A DNA stretch of 64,000 bases from Linanthus parryae (taxonomy: Eukaryota; Streptophyta; Magnoliopsida; Ericales; Polemoniaceae), in assembly GCA_023055425.1 (NCBI GenBank), contig JALGPY010000035.1, positions 2,161,501 to 2,225,500 of the forward strand, read 5' to 3'. The notes under the pieces are model-generated. The model ran no database searches, was not told the origin of the DNA, and saw only the letters and a program-made list of their open reading frames with translations. The translations under genes were made by a program, and so were the position numbers. Positions within the stretch are counted from its first letter, which is position 1. Every line of letters begins with the position of its first letter. Positions 34,428 through 44,962 of this stretch are shown here, one piece after another.

Positions 34428-36553
34428 ATGGCGGAAGGAAAAGGGCATATTAGCCTCACCACAGAGCAGCTACAAGCTTTGGTGGCTGAAGCTGTAGAGA
34501 AAGCACTGGCAGCAACATCAAGACCGCACCCGACCTCAATGCCATATAATCTTTCAGGGAAAGCAATAATCCACGCATTTGAGGCGGATCTTAAAGGAAG
34601 GGAGCCAGTAATTGTGGTGCCACCAATTCAGGCAGAAACCTTCTGTCTCAAGCTGGGCACAATTCAATTTGCTCAGGACCAGTGCACTTTTGCTGGGACA
34701 GACGAGGAAGACCCACATGCAAACATTGGGAGATTTCAGAGCCACTGTGGGCTAATCCGTTATAGTGGGGTCACTTCCGAATCAATAAAACTGATGCTCT
34801 TCCCTCATTGCCTCAAGGGAGCTGCTATGGATTGGCTGGATTCATTGCAATCCAACTCAATCAAGACATGGGAAGACTGTGCCTCCCAGTTCATGAGTAA
34901 ATTCTTTCCCATCTCACGCATGATTCAGCTGCAGAACGAGATTTGGTCATTCAGGCAAAAGCAACATGAATCCATGGTCAAAGCATGGGAGCGTCTCAAC
35001 TTATTGCTACGCAAATTCCCCAACCATGGCATTGCAAAAAGCCAGATCATACAAGTCTTCTATGATGCACTTGGAATGCTTGACAAAGAAAAGATTGATA
35101 GAGAAGCTGGGGGGCAGTTTCTTGTTCAAATGTGATGTTGACGGTGCATATGAGTTGATGAGACGTGTGGTTGAGCAAGAGGAGAGCTGGGATTATGAGC
35201 ACCAAAAAAAAGAACCGATGAAGCATAGCTCAGTGGCATATAGCACGGTTCAGGTGAATGCGGAAGATGTAGTGCATGAAGCAAATGTTTCGGAGATGCA
35301 TCAGCAGCAGCCAGTACCACCATTAGAGTTGACCGATATGACAGGGATAATAAAGACGATGGCTCAGCACATGACAGACATGTCCACACAGGTCAGCTCT
35401 GTAGCAATTGCACTTCAAGTTGCTCAAGCAGAAATAAAAAGATCTAAAGGAACAACTTGAACAAAGGGCACTGGGTATCATTGTTGACACATCAGAGGGA
35501 CAGGCTCAAGCCATCACCACTCGAAGTGGTATTACACTTACAGATCCTCCATATCCGAGTCATGCCAGAGCGGAAGCCTCAAAGGTGAAGGAACATGATG
35601 TCTTCGATTCTGAGAAGACACCTGTCATGATCCCCCAATCAAAGGGCATGATTCACCAGGATGCAGAGAAATCTACCGAGGTACCACTTTCATCTTCTCC
35701 TTCTTCTTCAGAACTACCATTTCCATTACGTACTAGGAAGAAGAAGGATGATTCTGAGGAATACAAGCGCTTTTTGAATGTCTTCTCTAAACTTCATATC
35801 AATATCCCATTGATTGAGGCACTTCAAAAGATTCCTAAGTATGCTCGATTTATTAAAGATGCAGTTCTTGGAAAGAAAGGGGTGGATGAATTTCAGAGAG
35901 TAAACTTAAATGAACAGGTTAGTTCATGTGTTTTGCATGGGTTAACTAAGAAAAAGAAGAATCCAGGTAGCTTTGTCATTGAGGCTACATTGGTTGATTC
36001 CTACACTGGAAGAGCTCTCTGTGATCTGGGAGCGAGCGTGAATTTGATGCCGTTGTCGGTATTCAAAAAGTTAGGTGTGGGGGAGCCCCCGAAAACCTGG
36101 ATAACTCTCCAATTTGCAGATAAATCGACCAAGAGAGCATGTGGGATGATCAAAGATGTGCTTGTGAGAGTTGGGAGCCTGATAATTCCAGCTGACTTCG
36201 TAATACTAGACATGCCAGTAGGTGATGTTCCGCTAATTCTGGGTACGCCATTCCTGGCAACTGGTCGTACTCTCATTGACGTAGAGAATGGAGAACTGAT
36301 TATGAGGGTACATGATGACATGGAGAATTTTCGGGTCTTCAAACCGTCACCCCAGTGTTCATGGGAGTATCAACCAGGTGTGCCATTTGCTGTACAAGTG
36401 AAGCGTCAAATCCAAGAGTTGTCGCAAGGGGATCCACCTGACTACTGGGAAAGAAATAAGCCATCAGCGGTGCACGCACATGAAGCAGTGCTTCAAATCC
36501 AACACAGGAAGGCTAAGCTGGAAGCGGCACAATGTGCCAGACCACCCTCGTGA
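34428..36553 (+). pseudogene. G2 gag-protease
   Basis: ATG 34428 (MAEGKGHISLTTEQLQ). Capsid core at 34690-35090: ESIKLMLFPHCLKGAAMDWL and TWEDCASQFMSKFFP. The frame shifts near 35110 and again near 35455, then runs open from 35460 to TGA 36553. The aspartic protease is complete: ALCDLGASVNLMPLSVF, a flap region, and VPLILGTPFLATGRTLIDV. The C-terminus (EAVLQIQHRKAKLEAAQ) ends abruptly at the post-pol block, marking the pol deletion at about 36554. Confidence 0.9.
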
Positions 36554-37807
36554 GGTGGCAGAGGTAACTGGGTCGGGCTGTCGACCTTAAATTACAAGCG
36601 CTTGTTGGGAGGCAACCCAACGTATTTTATGCATTAGTGTAGAGAGAGTGTTTTAAATACTGTTGTGTGAGTTTTTAATTCCGTTTTGTTATTTGAGGGG
36701 TGAGAGAGCGAGAATTTGACATTTGAGTTGAGTCTCCGCAGGTTTACAGGTTATTGACTCCCCTTCTTGATGTCTGTAGACTCGCATGGAAATGCGCGCA
36801 TCGGAGTTCGGACGTAAAAGAAAGGCGGAATTTGAATGAGAAAGATGTGATCACGAGAAGATTCCCGAGATGTTGGGAAGCGTGTCACGGGAAAAAAAAT
36901 GAGCTCAAGAGCACATAGGGGCACATGAAATTCAAGCTAAGGAACCGTGAAGATTAAGCAAACAAAGCGGATCAGGAAAAAAAAAAGTTGAAGAAAATTT
37001 GCCAGGAGATCGCATGATCAACATGTTGATCGTGGGATCAGCATGAATACTTAGAAGAAATTTTTACGAAAAAATTTTGAGCAACTCACTGGAGAATAAT
37101 ATCACAGAGGAGATCCTACGATCAAAGCAGATCGTAAGATCACAAATTGTGATCGCACGATCTGCTAAGGAGTCTTGCCGCAACAAAAAAAGAGCAACTC
37201 ACTGGAATTGCCGATCATCTACCAGATCGCACGACCAGCTTAGATCGCACGATCACCTTATGGTGATCGCACGATCATAAACAAAACACGCGGCTAATTA
37301 AAGGGGGGTATTGTGGTCTTTTGGCAACAATTAAAAGGAATTAAAGACTTCCCTCACAGATCAAACTACAGAACCACGCCCCCAGCTTCAATCCCGTCGC
37401 TCTCTCTCTTGTGAGCTCTCTCAGTGCTCAAGAACACGATTGGAGGAAGTTGATCAAATTCTGAATCAAGATAGGGGTTTTGCTCGCCTCAAGCTCCTCT
37501 ACAACTATTGTGAAGCCAATTCAGCTAGTTTACAAGAGACAAGTGTGGGGGAGAAGAAGGAAGTCCGAACCCTAGAACGAAGAATCGTCGATTCGTTCTT
37601 CATCGTTTGAAATTTCAACAAACCGGTTTCGGGGTTTTGACTGGGAAACCAAGGGGAAGCTAAAGAGCTAAAAATCTCACATCGCGAAAAATTCCGAAAA
37701 ATCAGTCAATTTGACTGATTTTGTCAGGTATTCCTAAACTTCAGCGTATTATTTGATTCTTGCACTTGTACTTACTGCATTTGTTTGACAATTGATACGT
37801 GTGTGAG
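36554..37807 (+). other. G2 post-pol leader with hairpin and palindromes
   Basis: Begins with the block shared with G1 (GAGGTAACTGGGTCGGGC, then GTTGGG-AGGCAA-CCCAAC at 36604-36621). A G tract GTGTGGGGG is at 37543-37551. Palindromes at 37008-37276 occupy the place of the G1 palindromes. No coding gene seen. Confidence 0.75.
37008..37276. repeat. GATCGNNCGATC palindrome cluster in G2
   Basis: About ten units such as GATCGCATGATC, GATCGTGGGATC, GATCCTACGATC, GATCGTAAGATC and GATCGCACGATC. None matches the G1 palindrome, yet the position relative to pol and the next ORF is the same. Confidence 0.85.
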
Positions 37808-37930
37808 ATGAGGCCTAATAGAGGCAAGATGGTGATGGGTTCGTCGGTCGATAAAGGGAAACATAAGGTGAATGAGAATGAATTAGTTGACCGTTACCAA
37901 AACGAGGATGAACCAGAGCCCGGAGGATAA
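37808..37930 (+). CDS. Short 40-codon ORF, collapsed envelope-like gene
   Basis: ATG 37808 (MRPNRGKMVMGSSVDKGK) to TAA 37930. It has a basic start and an acidic, Glu/Pro-rich end (DEPEPGG), like the two ends of the G1 envelope-like ORF, and it lies directly before the AGGA hairpin as that ORF does. I infer an in-frame loss of the whole central domain. Whether it is translated is unknown. Confidence 0.45.
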   Translation: MRPNRGKMVMGSSVDKGKHKVNENELVDRYQNEDEPEPGG

Positions 37931-37986
37931 GTAGATTCACCTCCCCTCACATTAGAAATGTTGAGTCCTCGGTTTTACTTCTAAAT

Positions 37987-38020
37987 TCGTTGAGGACAAC
38001 GACGCAGTCTAGTGTGGGGG
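37987..38020 (+). promoter_or_regulatory. Internal AGGA hairpin and G-tract module, G2
   Basis: TCGTTG-AGGA-CAACGA, then GTGTGGGGG at 38012-38020, nine bases after the stem. Confidence 0.65.
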
Positions 38021-38828
38021 GATTTTTAGTCTTGACTAGCCAGTTTGTGTTTGCATTAACCTGTCAGCATGTAGATTGTTAGTTCGTATTGTGTCGTATT
38101 CGTGGTCCGTGTCGTGTCAATTTATAGTGTCGTATGACGTATGGTGATGTATTAGCGGTGTATATATGTGTTAGTCGGTTGATTTTTGCACGTTTATTTA
38201 ATTGAGTCCACCTACCTGAAATGAGTCAGTTTCGAGTCTTCTTTCGCGTCTGGCCCTGCATATAGAGTAGGAATTAAAAAAAAATCCATAAAGGTACAAA
38301 TTGATTTTTTAAGAGAAATGGCAATCAAAATGAGTTGAACTTGGCGAGGGCTTAATGATAGAATTCTCTAGGATTATGAAGATCCGAACTGAGGCAGAGA
38401 CGCGAGAATCTGGAGTAGGAAGACTTATAGAGCTAATGCACACTAGAAATGCAAGTAACTGTCTCTCAGACTTAGATATCCTACTAATACTACACCGCCG
38501 TCATTTAGGTAGTCGTCAACCCTCCTCGTAGTGGCAACGGAACAGTCGTGCGAGTGACTTTTATGGGGACCTCACGTCCCGTCTCACAGCCTAGGTCCAC
38601 TAGTTACCCTCTTCGATCCATTTACCCCTTTTATTCATAGCCTCTAGCCTAGGAAGCCTTTCATTGTGACTTTCATCACTTGTTAGAATGGCTCTTTCCT
38701 ATGCGTCATGATAGAGGGAGTCGAGTTAGGGAGGTTCGATTAGGGTGTGCTGATTTGATACATTCATTGTGGATTCTCTTACAGGTTTTGTCTTACGAGG
38801 GGATGTGAGGGTGAGTTAGAGACGGCAG

Positions 38829-38910
38829 CACACTTCGGTGTGGTAGTGAATCGTGTCCTTACACCACGATCACAGGTGGAGTGCCGTAGTGCGTGACATT
38901 CTTTCCGCAC
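38829..38910 (+). promoter_or_regulatory. Three-hairpin cluster, G2
   Basis: (i) CACAC-TTCG-GTGTG at 38829-38842. (ii) GTG, bulged A, ATCGTG, nine-base loop, CACGAT, CAC at 38846-38873. (iii) GTGCG, twelve-base loop, CGCAC at 38889-38910. Compared with G1, stems keep pairing while bases differ. Confidence 0.65.
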
Positions 38911-39960
38911 AATATGGGGTGGGGTTGATTGATATTATAGGAGGACGTGCTAGTTTTTCATGTTATTCTCTATATCTTAGGTGATGAGGAGGATCGGTTG
39001 GAAAGCATGTATCACTTTGACTACCGAATTTTGTGAGTTGGTTAACATCGAGTGTGGGGGTGTCGACGATTATTATTATATCTCCTTGATCTTACACATT
39101 CCACCCCCACATTATCTACATGATATTTTTATCTCGTCGGGTTCATTCAGTATTACTTGTGCTCCATGCGTTGATTATTTGTGGGAAGTGCGAAAATCAA
39201 AACAAAATTAAAAAAAAAAAAAAGAGAGAGATAGAAAAAGAAAAAAAATAGAGAGAATGAAAGGAGTGAGAAGGAAATAAAGGAGCGTGTTTTGGCAATT
39301 GCAAGGGAACCGAAGAGATTAGCTATGATTCTTTCTGACACTCTTTCACATTTGTGGCCGCGAGAACGGCATTGCACCGGGATTGAGGGAATGAGGGCCG
39401 GAGTATGTGAGATTCGGTTGGGTTCCTTGGATTTCGGTGAGGGAGTGTGAGAAACGGGTTATGTGAGAATATCATGACGTCTAGGACTACGCTTCTAAAT
39501 AACCTATCCCACCCGTCCTAAGCCGTCAAGAGTTTTAACCCGTGGATAAATAGCTCGGATGGTAAGTACTAGGGATATGTCTGATGAGTGTGTGAGTGCA
39601 AAATATTAAGTGCTCGTGCTTGTTCTGTCTAACGAAATTGGCCGCAAATTCTGCTGATCATGGAGGTTGTAGAGTTTCCAAAGGGGATATGAGAGCCTTA
39701 TGACTTACCAGTTTGCTTATTGAGATTGCCCAAGCTCAACCAAAAAGAAATACTTTTGTGTGCGTGTGTAAATATGTGTTGTGTTGGATCGAGTCATACC
39801 TTGCATTTGCATCATATCATTGCATTGTTGAGTCGTATTTTGTTATTGAGTCGGCTAGTTAAGATTTGTATGAAACGGTGTTTCGAATAGTATGCAATTG
39901 TCTTGGCTCCTATCTTGTTGGTGGTGGGATGAAGTGATAAGGTGGTTAAATTTTGATTTG

Positions 39961-39997
39961 TTGCTCGGGACGCGCAAAAGGTAAGTGTGGGGGTATT
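39961..39997 (+). other. G2 3' polypurine module
   Basis: TTGCTCG-GGA-CGCGCAA (one G-T wobble) then AAGGTAAGTGTGGGGGTATT up to the LTR at 39998. Confidence 0.8.
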
Positions 39998-41579
39998 TGA
40001 TAACTCCCTTTTAGGAGTTATTTTAATACTTCCATATTACTTTTAATAGGCTTATTTCACATTATATATATGTTATATGTGCGTTAATATGTGAATTTGA
40101 CTATCTCTAAGCTTAAGAGTGAAAAGTAGTGTTTCTAGCCTATTTGTGCGTGTTTTCTCTCATATTTGCTATGATAATTGCACGGGTTGTTTAGTGTTGT
40201 GTATCTCAGGTAAAAGAGGTGCAATGGAGCTTATGAGATGCTTGGATATGCTTGGAATGGAGCTAGATGAAGAGGAGAAAAGGAGACGCACAAACGAAGT
40301 AAAGTTGGAAAAGTCACACATGACAAGCCTGCACTCTTTTCGATGCCAAGGAATATCTACAAAGAATTTTGAAGAAAGGCTTGCGGCATTAGAAAGTAGA
40401 CATCCGTAGCTTTCCAACGGTATATGATAGGCCCGAAGACGAGTCCGTATGAGGGAGATACAGCCCGCGCAAAATCAGCAAATAATTCTGTCCGGGAATT
40501 ACAAAGTAGAGGGGCTGAAGTGCAATTTCGGTTAGTTTTCATTAAAAAAGGTGCCTAGCTGATAAAAAACGGGGAGGAAGACCTAAGAGAGGATTATTCA
40601 CGCATATTTGAAGTCTTTGGAGCTAGGGAAGAAGGGAGAACAAGCTTGGAGCAAGGATCATCAACTACATTGAAGATTTTAGCGTTTGATCTTCGTTTCT
40701 TCATCTTTTCTTCATGAACTTCATTATTTTGGATATGTTGAACAATATTATGTCTAGCTAAACTTCTTAAAGCTAGGTGATTGATGAGAAACTAGGGTTT
40801 GTTGGATGATTTTCCGGATTTTGGACTTGATGCATGCTTTTGCTTAATTCTATGAACGTTCTTGTTAGTTTATCTATTCTTGTACTCAATTCTTAGTGTT
40901 CTTGGCTTGATCACCCGTAGAATGCTACTTGTTGATAGAATTGCACGAAAGTGAATTCTTTGAGACGTGTTAAAGAATAGGTAGATAATCTTGTAGTTTC
41001 TTGAGACCGAGAGGAGATAGAAACTTGATTAATCGTGTGAGGGTAGTTTCGATTGATTGTGTTAGAACTTAGTGAATTCGGTGGACCGACAGGACCCGGT
41101 GAGCGAGCCTAACAAATCAACTAGAGTGTAATTGTAGACGGAGGTGGACCGAGAGGACCCGAAAGCTATTAATTGCACAAATTCACGTGAGATCGAGAGA
41201 AGACCGTGATGAGCATTACCCGATATAACTAGAACGTGAGTAGAGTGTTTCATGCATAATTCTGGAAATCGTAACAACCCTAGGGACCATCAATTTCCTA
41301 GTTCTTCCTCATTAATCGTATTCAATCACAAGTTATCTTCGTTTAAAAGTGAAAATTCTACAAAAATAGTTTGCTTAGTTGTTATTTAGTTTAAGGCACT
41401 TGTTGGTGGGTGACGAACCTTCAAATCAAACACTTTTTACCGGTTACTTAGGTATCATAAATTTGATTCTTAATTAGCTAATAATCTTCTATTTCCCTTG
41501 GGTTCGATACTCGGAGTCGTAAAATACTTCACTTACTACTTGACCGTGCACTTGCGTATACACGTAAGAAATCGTGTCA
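39998..41579 (+). mobile_element. G2 3' LTR
   Basis: 1582 bases, TGATAACTCCCTTTTAGGAG to AATCGTGTCA. Over the shared 1105 bases it differs from the 5' LTR by about 3% by eye. Confidence 0.93.
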
Positions 41580-44500
41580 GACCACTACCTAGGATCCCCC
41601 ATATCCTACCCATGCGCGAGCTGAGGCAACTAAGGCCACTGAAAAAGCCTTGGATGAAGAGATTCCCGTGCCTACCGTGATTCCCCAATCAAAGGACACG
41701 GTGAGGAAGTCGGATGAGAAACAGAAGCCAAGGGAGGAATACAGTGTGCGAGTACCATACCCGCAGAGATTGAAGAGTCAAGAGGATGCCAAGCATTTCA
41801 AGAAGTTTGTGGATATCTTCAAGAAACTGCACATCAATATACCTTTTGCGGAGGCCATTTCACAAATGCCTAAATATGCCAAATTTCTCAAGGACCTCCT
41901 TTCTAATAGGAGGCGCATGGATGACTTTGAAACCGTGACTCTGAATGAGGAGTGTAGCGCAGTTGTACAAAAGGCGCTACCAAAGAAGATGAAAGATCCG
42001 GGCGGTTTCATCATTCCTGTTACATTGGGAAATGCGTTTCATGGGAGGGCATTATGTGATCTTGGTGCAAGTATTAATTTGATGCCCACATCGGTTTTTG
42101 AGGAACTTGGTGTGGGAGATCCTAATGAGACTTTACCTGTGATTGTGTCTGCATGTTTGGACATGGAACAGGAGGAGCAGCTTCTCAAGGTACTACAGGA
42201 GAGAAAGGCAGCTATGGGATGGACCATAGCAGATATCAAGGGGATCAGCCCCACAGTTTCCCAGAACAAGATTCGGCTCATGGAAGATAAGAAGCCGGTA
42301 GTTCAGTTTCAGCGCCGCCTCAATCCTCACATGCAGGAGGTGGTCAAGAAAGAGGTGCTTAAATGGTTGGAGGCGGGCATCATTTATCCCATTTCCGACA
42401 GCACATGGACTAGCCCGGTGCAGTGTGTTCCTAAGAAGGGAGGTATAACTGTGGTGAAAGGGGAAAAAGGTGATCAGATTGCTACTCGTACTGTTACTGG
42501 GTGGAGAGTTTGCATGGATTACCGCAAGCTCAATGATGCCACTTTGAAGGATCATTTTTCCCTCCCATTCGTTGATCAGATGCTTGATAGGCTGGCACGT
42601 CATTCTCATTATTGCTTATTGGATGGGTACTCCGGGTACAACCAGATAGCGATTGAGCCAGCTGACCAGGAGAAGACGACATTCACTTGTCCTTATGGGA
42701 CCTTTGCTTTTAGATGGATGCCTTTTGGATTATGCAACGCACCTGCCACGTTTCAAAGGTGTATGATGTCGATCTTCTCTGACATGATGGAGCATAATTT
42801 TGAGGTATTCATGGATGACTTCTCGCTCTATGGTGATGGATTCGAAGACTGTCTGCAACAGGTGGCCCGGGTTCTGGATAGATGCATTGACACCAACCTA
42901 GTGCTCAACTGGGAGAAGTGTCACTTCATGGTTACTGAGGGAATTGTTTTGGGCCACAAGATCTCCAGCAAAGGTTTAGAGGTGGATAGAGCCAAGATTG
43001 AGGTGATTGAGAAGCTTCCTTACCCTACCTCTGTCAAAGGAGTAAGGAGTTTCTTGGGACATGCAGGGTTCTATCGGCGCTTCATTAAAGACTTCTCGAA
43101 GATCACGAAGCCTTTGTGTGGATTGCTTGAGAAGGATGCAGTCTTTCATTTTAATGCGGAGTGCAAGTCAGCTTTTGATTTGCTCAAGGAAAAGCTGATT
43201 AGCGCGCCTATCATCACCACACCAGACTGGACCCTACCATTTGAGCTCATGTGTGATGCTAGTGACTATGCGGTGGGAGCAGTTCTGGGCCAGCGGAAAG
43301 ATAAGGTAGCCCACGTCATTTATTATGCCAGTCGTACTCTTAATGATGCACAGGTTAATTATGCGACCACGGAGAAAGAGATGTTGGCCATCGTATTTGC
43401 GTTGGAAAAGTTTCGTCCATATCTTGTGGGTTCTCAGGTGATGATTTTCACGGACCATTCAGCCCTCAAGTACCTTCTCACCAAGAAGGACGCCAAGCCA
43501 AGATTGATCCGGTGTGTTTTATTGATGCAAGAGTTCGATGTGGTGATCAAAGATAAAAAGGGGGTAGATAATGTGGTTGCGGACCACTTGTCAAGACTGG
43601 AGAACGATAAGCAGGAAGATTTGCCTATTCGAGAGGATTTTCCAGATGAGCAACTTATGGTTGTGGTTGCAGCTGTGCCTTGGTTTGCTGATTTGGCAAA
43701 TTTCAAGGCACTCAACATTGTGCCCAAGGACATGTGTTACCACCAGAGGAAGAAATTCTTTGCAGACGCGCGACATTATTTCTGGGATGATCCTTATCTG
43801 TTCAAGTTGGGGGCGGACAATGTATTGCGGAGGTGTGTTGCGGAACCGGACACGTTAGAGATCCTTAGACACTGCCACGAGTTGAATTGCGGGGGACATT
43901 TCGGCAAATCACGCACAGTTGCTAAGGTACTTCAGAGTGGTTTCTTTTGGCCAACTTTTCATAAAGAAGCACATCTATTTGTGCAGCAGTGTGACCGGTG
44001 CCAAAGAACAGGTAATATCTCTAACCGAAATGAAATGCCTCAAAATTTCGTGTTAGAAGTAGAACCGTTTGATGTGTGGGGAATTGACTTTATGGAGCCA
44101 TTCCCATCTTCGCTTGGAAATCTTTATATACTGTTAGCTGTGGATTACGTGACCAAGTGGGTGGAGGCCTGGGCTTGCCCTAAGAACGATGGAGCTACTG
44201 TAGAGAGATTCGTGCGTAAGAGCATTTTTACACGATTTGGAACTCCCAGAGCCATTATCAGTGATGAAGGATTTCGTGAACAAAGTCTTTGCCAATGTCT
44301 TGAGCAAATATGGGGTAAAGACGCATAAGATATCACTGGCTTATCATCCGCAGTCGAGTGGGCAAGCAGAAGTTTCTAATCGAGAGATAAAAGGTATTCT
44401 TGAGAAGACAGTCAACCCGAACCGCAAGGATTGGTCTCTGCATTTAGATGATAGCTAGTGGGCATATAGGAGATCTTACAAGACCCCTTTAGGCATGTCT

Positions 44501-44962
44501 CCCTACCAGTTAGTATTTGGGAAGTCATGTCATCTTCCGGTGGAACTTGAGCACAAGGCATTCTGGGCCTTGAAGAAGATCAACTTGGACGCTAAGCTCT
44601 CAGGTGAGCTACGGAAGCAAGCACTACTCGAACTTGAAGAATTTCGATTGATGGCATATGAAAGTGCAAAAATCCATAAGGAGAGGACGAAACAGTGGCA
44701 CGATAGGCACATCTTCCCGAGAGACTTCAAAGTTGGACAGCGAGTACTGATCTTCAATGCCAGACTAAAGCTGTTTCCAGGGAAATTGAAATCTAGGTGG
44801 AGTGGTCCCTACACGATTACTGCAGTTTATCCATGGGGATCTCTGGAAGTGGAAGATGCAAATGGGAACAGATTTAAGGTGAATGGCTTGAGAGCGAAAC
44901 CGTATGTGGACGGCAATTTCATCGGATTCATTGAATGGCTTCATGCAACTCCCGCAATGTGA
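41580..44962 (+). pseudogene. G1b pol (protease remnant, RT, RNase H, integrase)
   Basis: Main frame 41650-44328, 892 residues. The protease start ALCDLGASINLMP (near 42048) is followed within 15 residues by pre-RT text (ETLPVIVSACL), so the second half of protease is deleted. RT is whole: GWRVCMDYRKLNDAT, LLDGYSGYNQIAI, FRWMPFGLCNAPATFQ, VFMDDFSLYGD (42805-42840, FMDD). RNase H has MCDASDYAVGAVLGQ and FTDHSALKYL. Integrase has H-H-C-C (CHELNCGGH, CDRCQR), WGIDFMEPF and, after a frameshift near 44275, [14 protein letters not shown] stop at 44456-44458 interrupts, and the frame 44495-44962 ends with the C-terminal domain ([12 protein letters not shown]). TGA is at 44960. Confidence 0.93.

Larger units (their letters stand above)
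37931..39997 (+). other. G2 3' non-coding region
   Basis: No supported gene. Carries the AGGA hairpin and G tract (37987-38020), a block shared with G1 (TTAGGTAGTCG...GTAGTGGCA at 38505-38545), the three-hairpin cluster (38829-38910), a G tract (39052-39060), A-rich runs (39210-39255) and the polypurine module. Confidence 0.75.
33186..41579 (+). mobile_element. Athila-like element G2, gag-protease only
   Basis: LTRs at 33186-34290 and 39998-41579, GACCA duplicated at 33181-33185 and 41580-41584, tRNA-Asp primer site at 34297. The LTRs start TGATAACTCCCTTTTAGGAGTT, related in layout to G1 but a different sequence. It encodes gag and protease and then goes straight to post-pol sequence: no RT, RNase H or integrase. 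It would need enzymes from another element. Confidence 0.93.

Noticed and set aside
36995..37280. CRISPR-like array of short repeats in G2
   Set aside because: Units are variable 12-base palindromes with irregular spacing, in a plant retrotransposon; not a CRISPR array.
43234..43858. Frames overlapping G1b RNase H on both strands
   Set aside because: Shadows of the pol frame, which has clear motifs.
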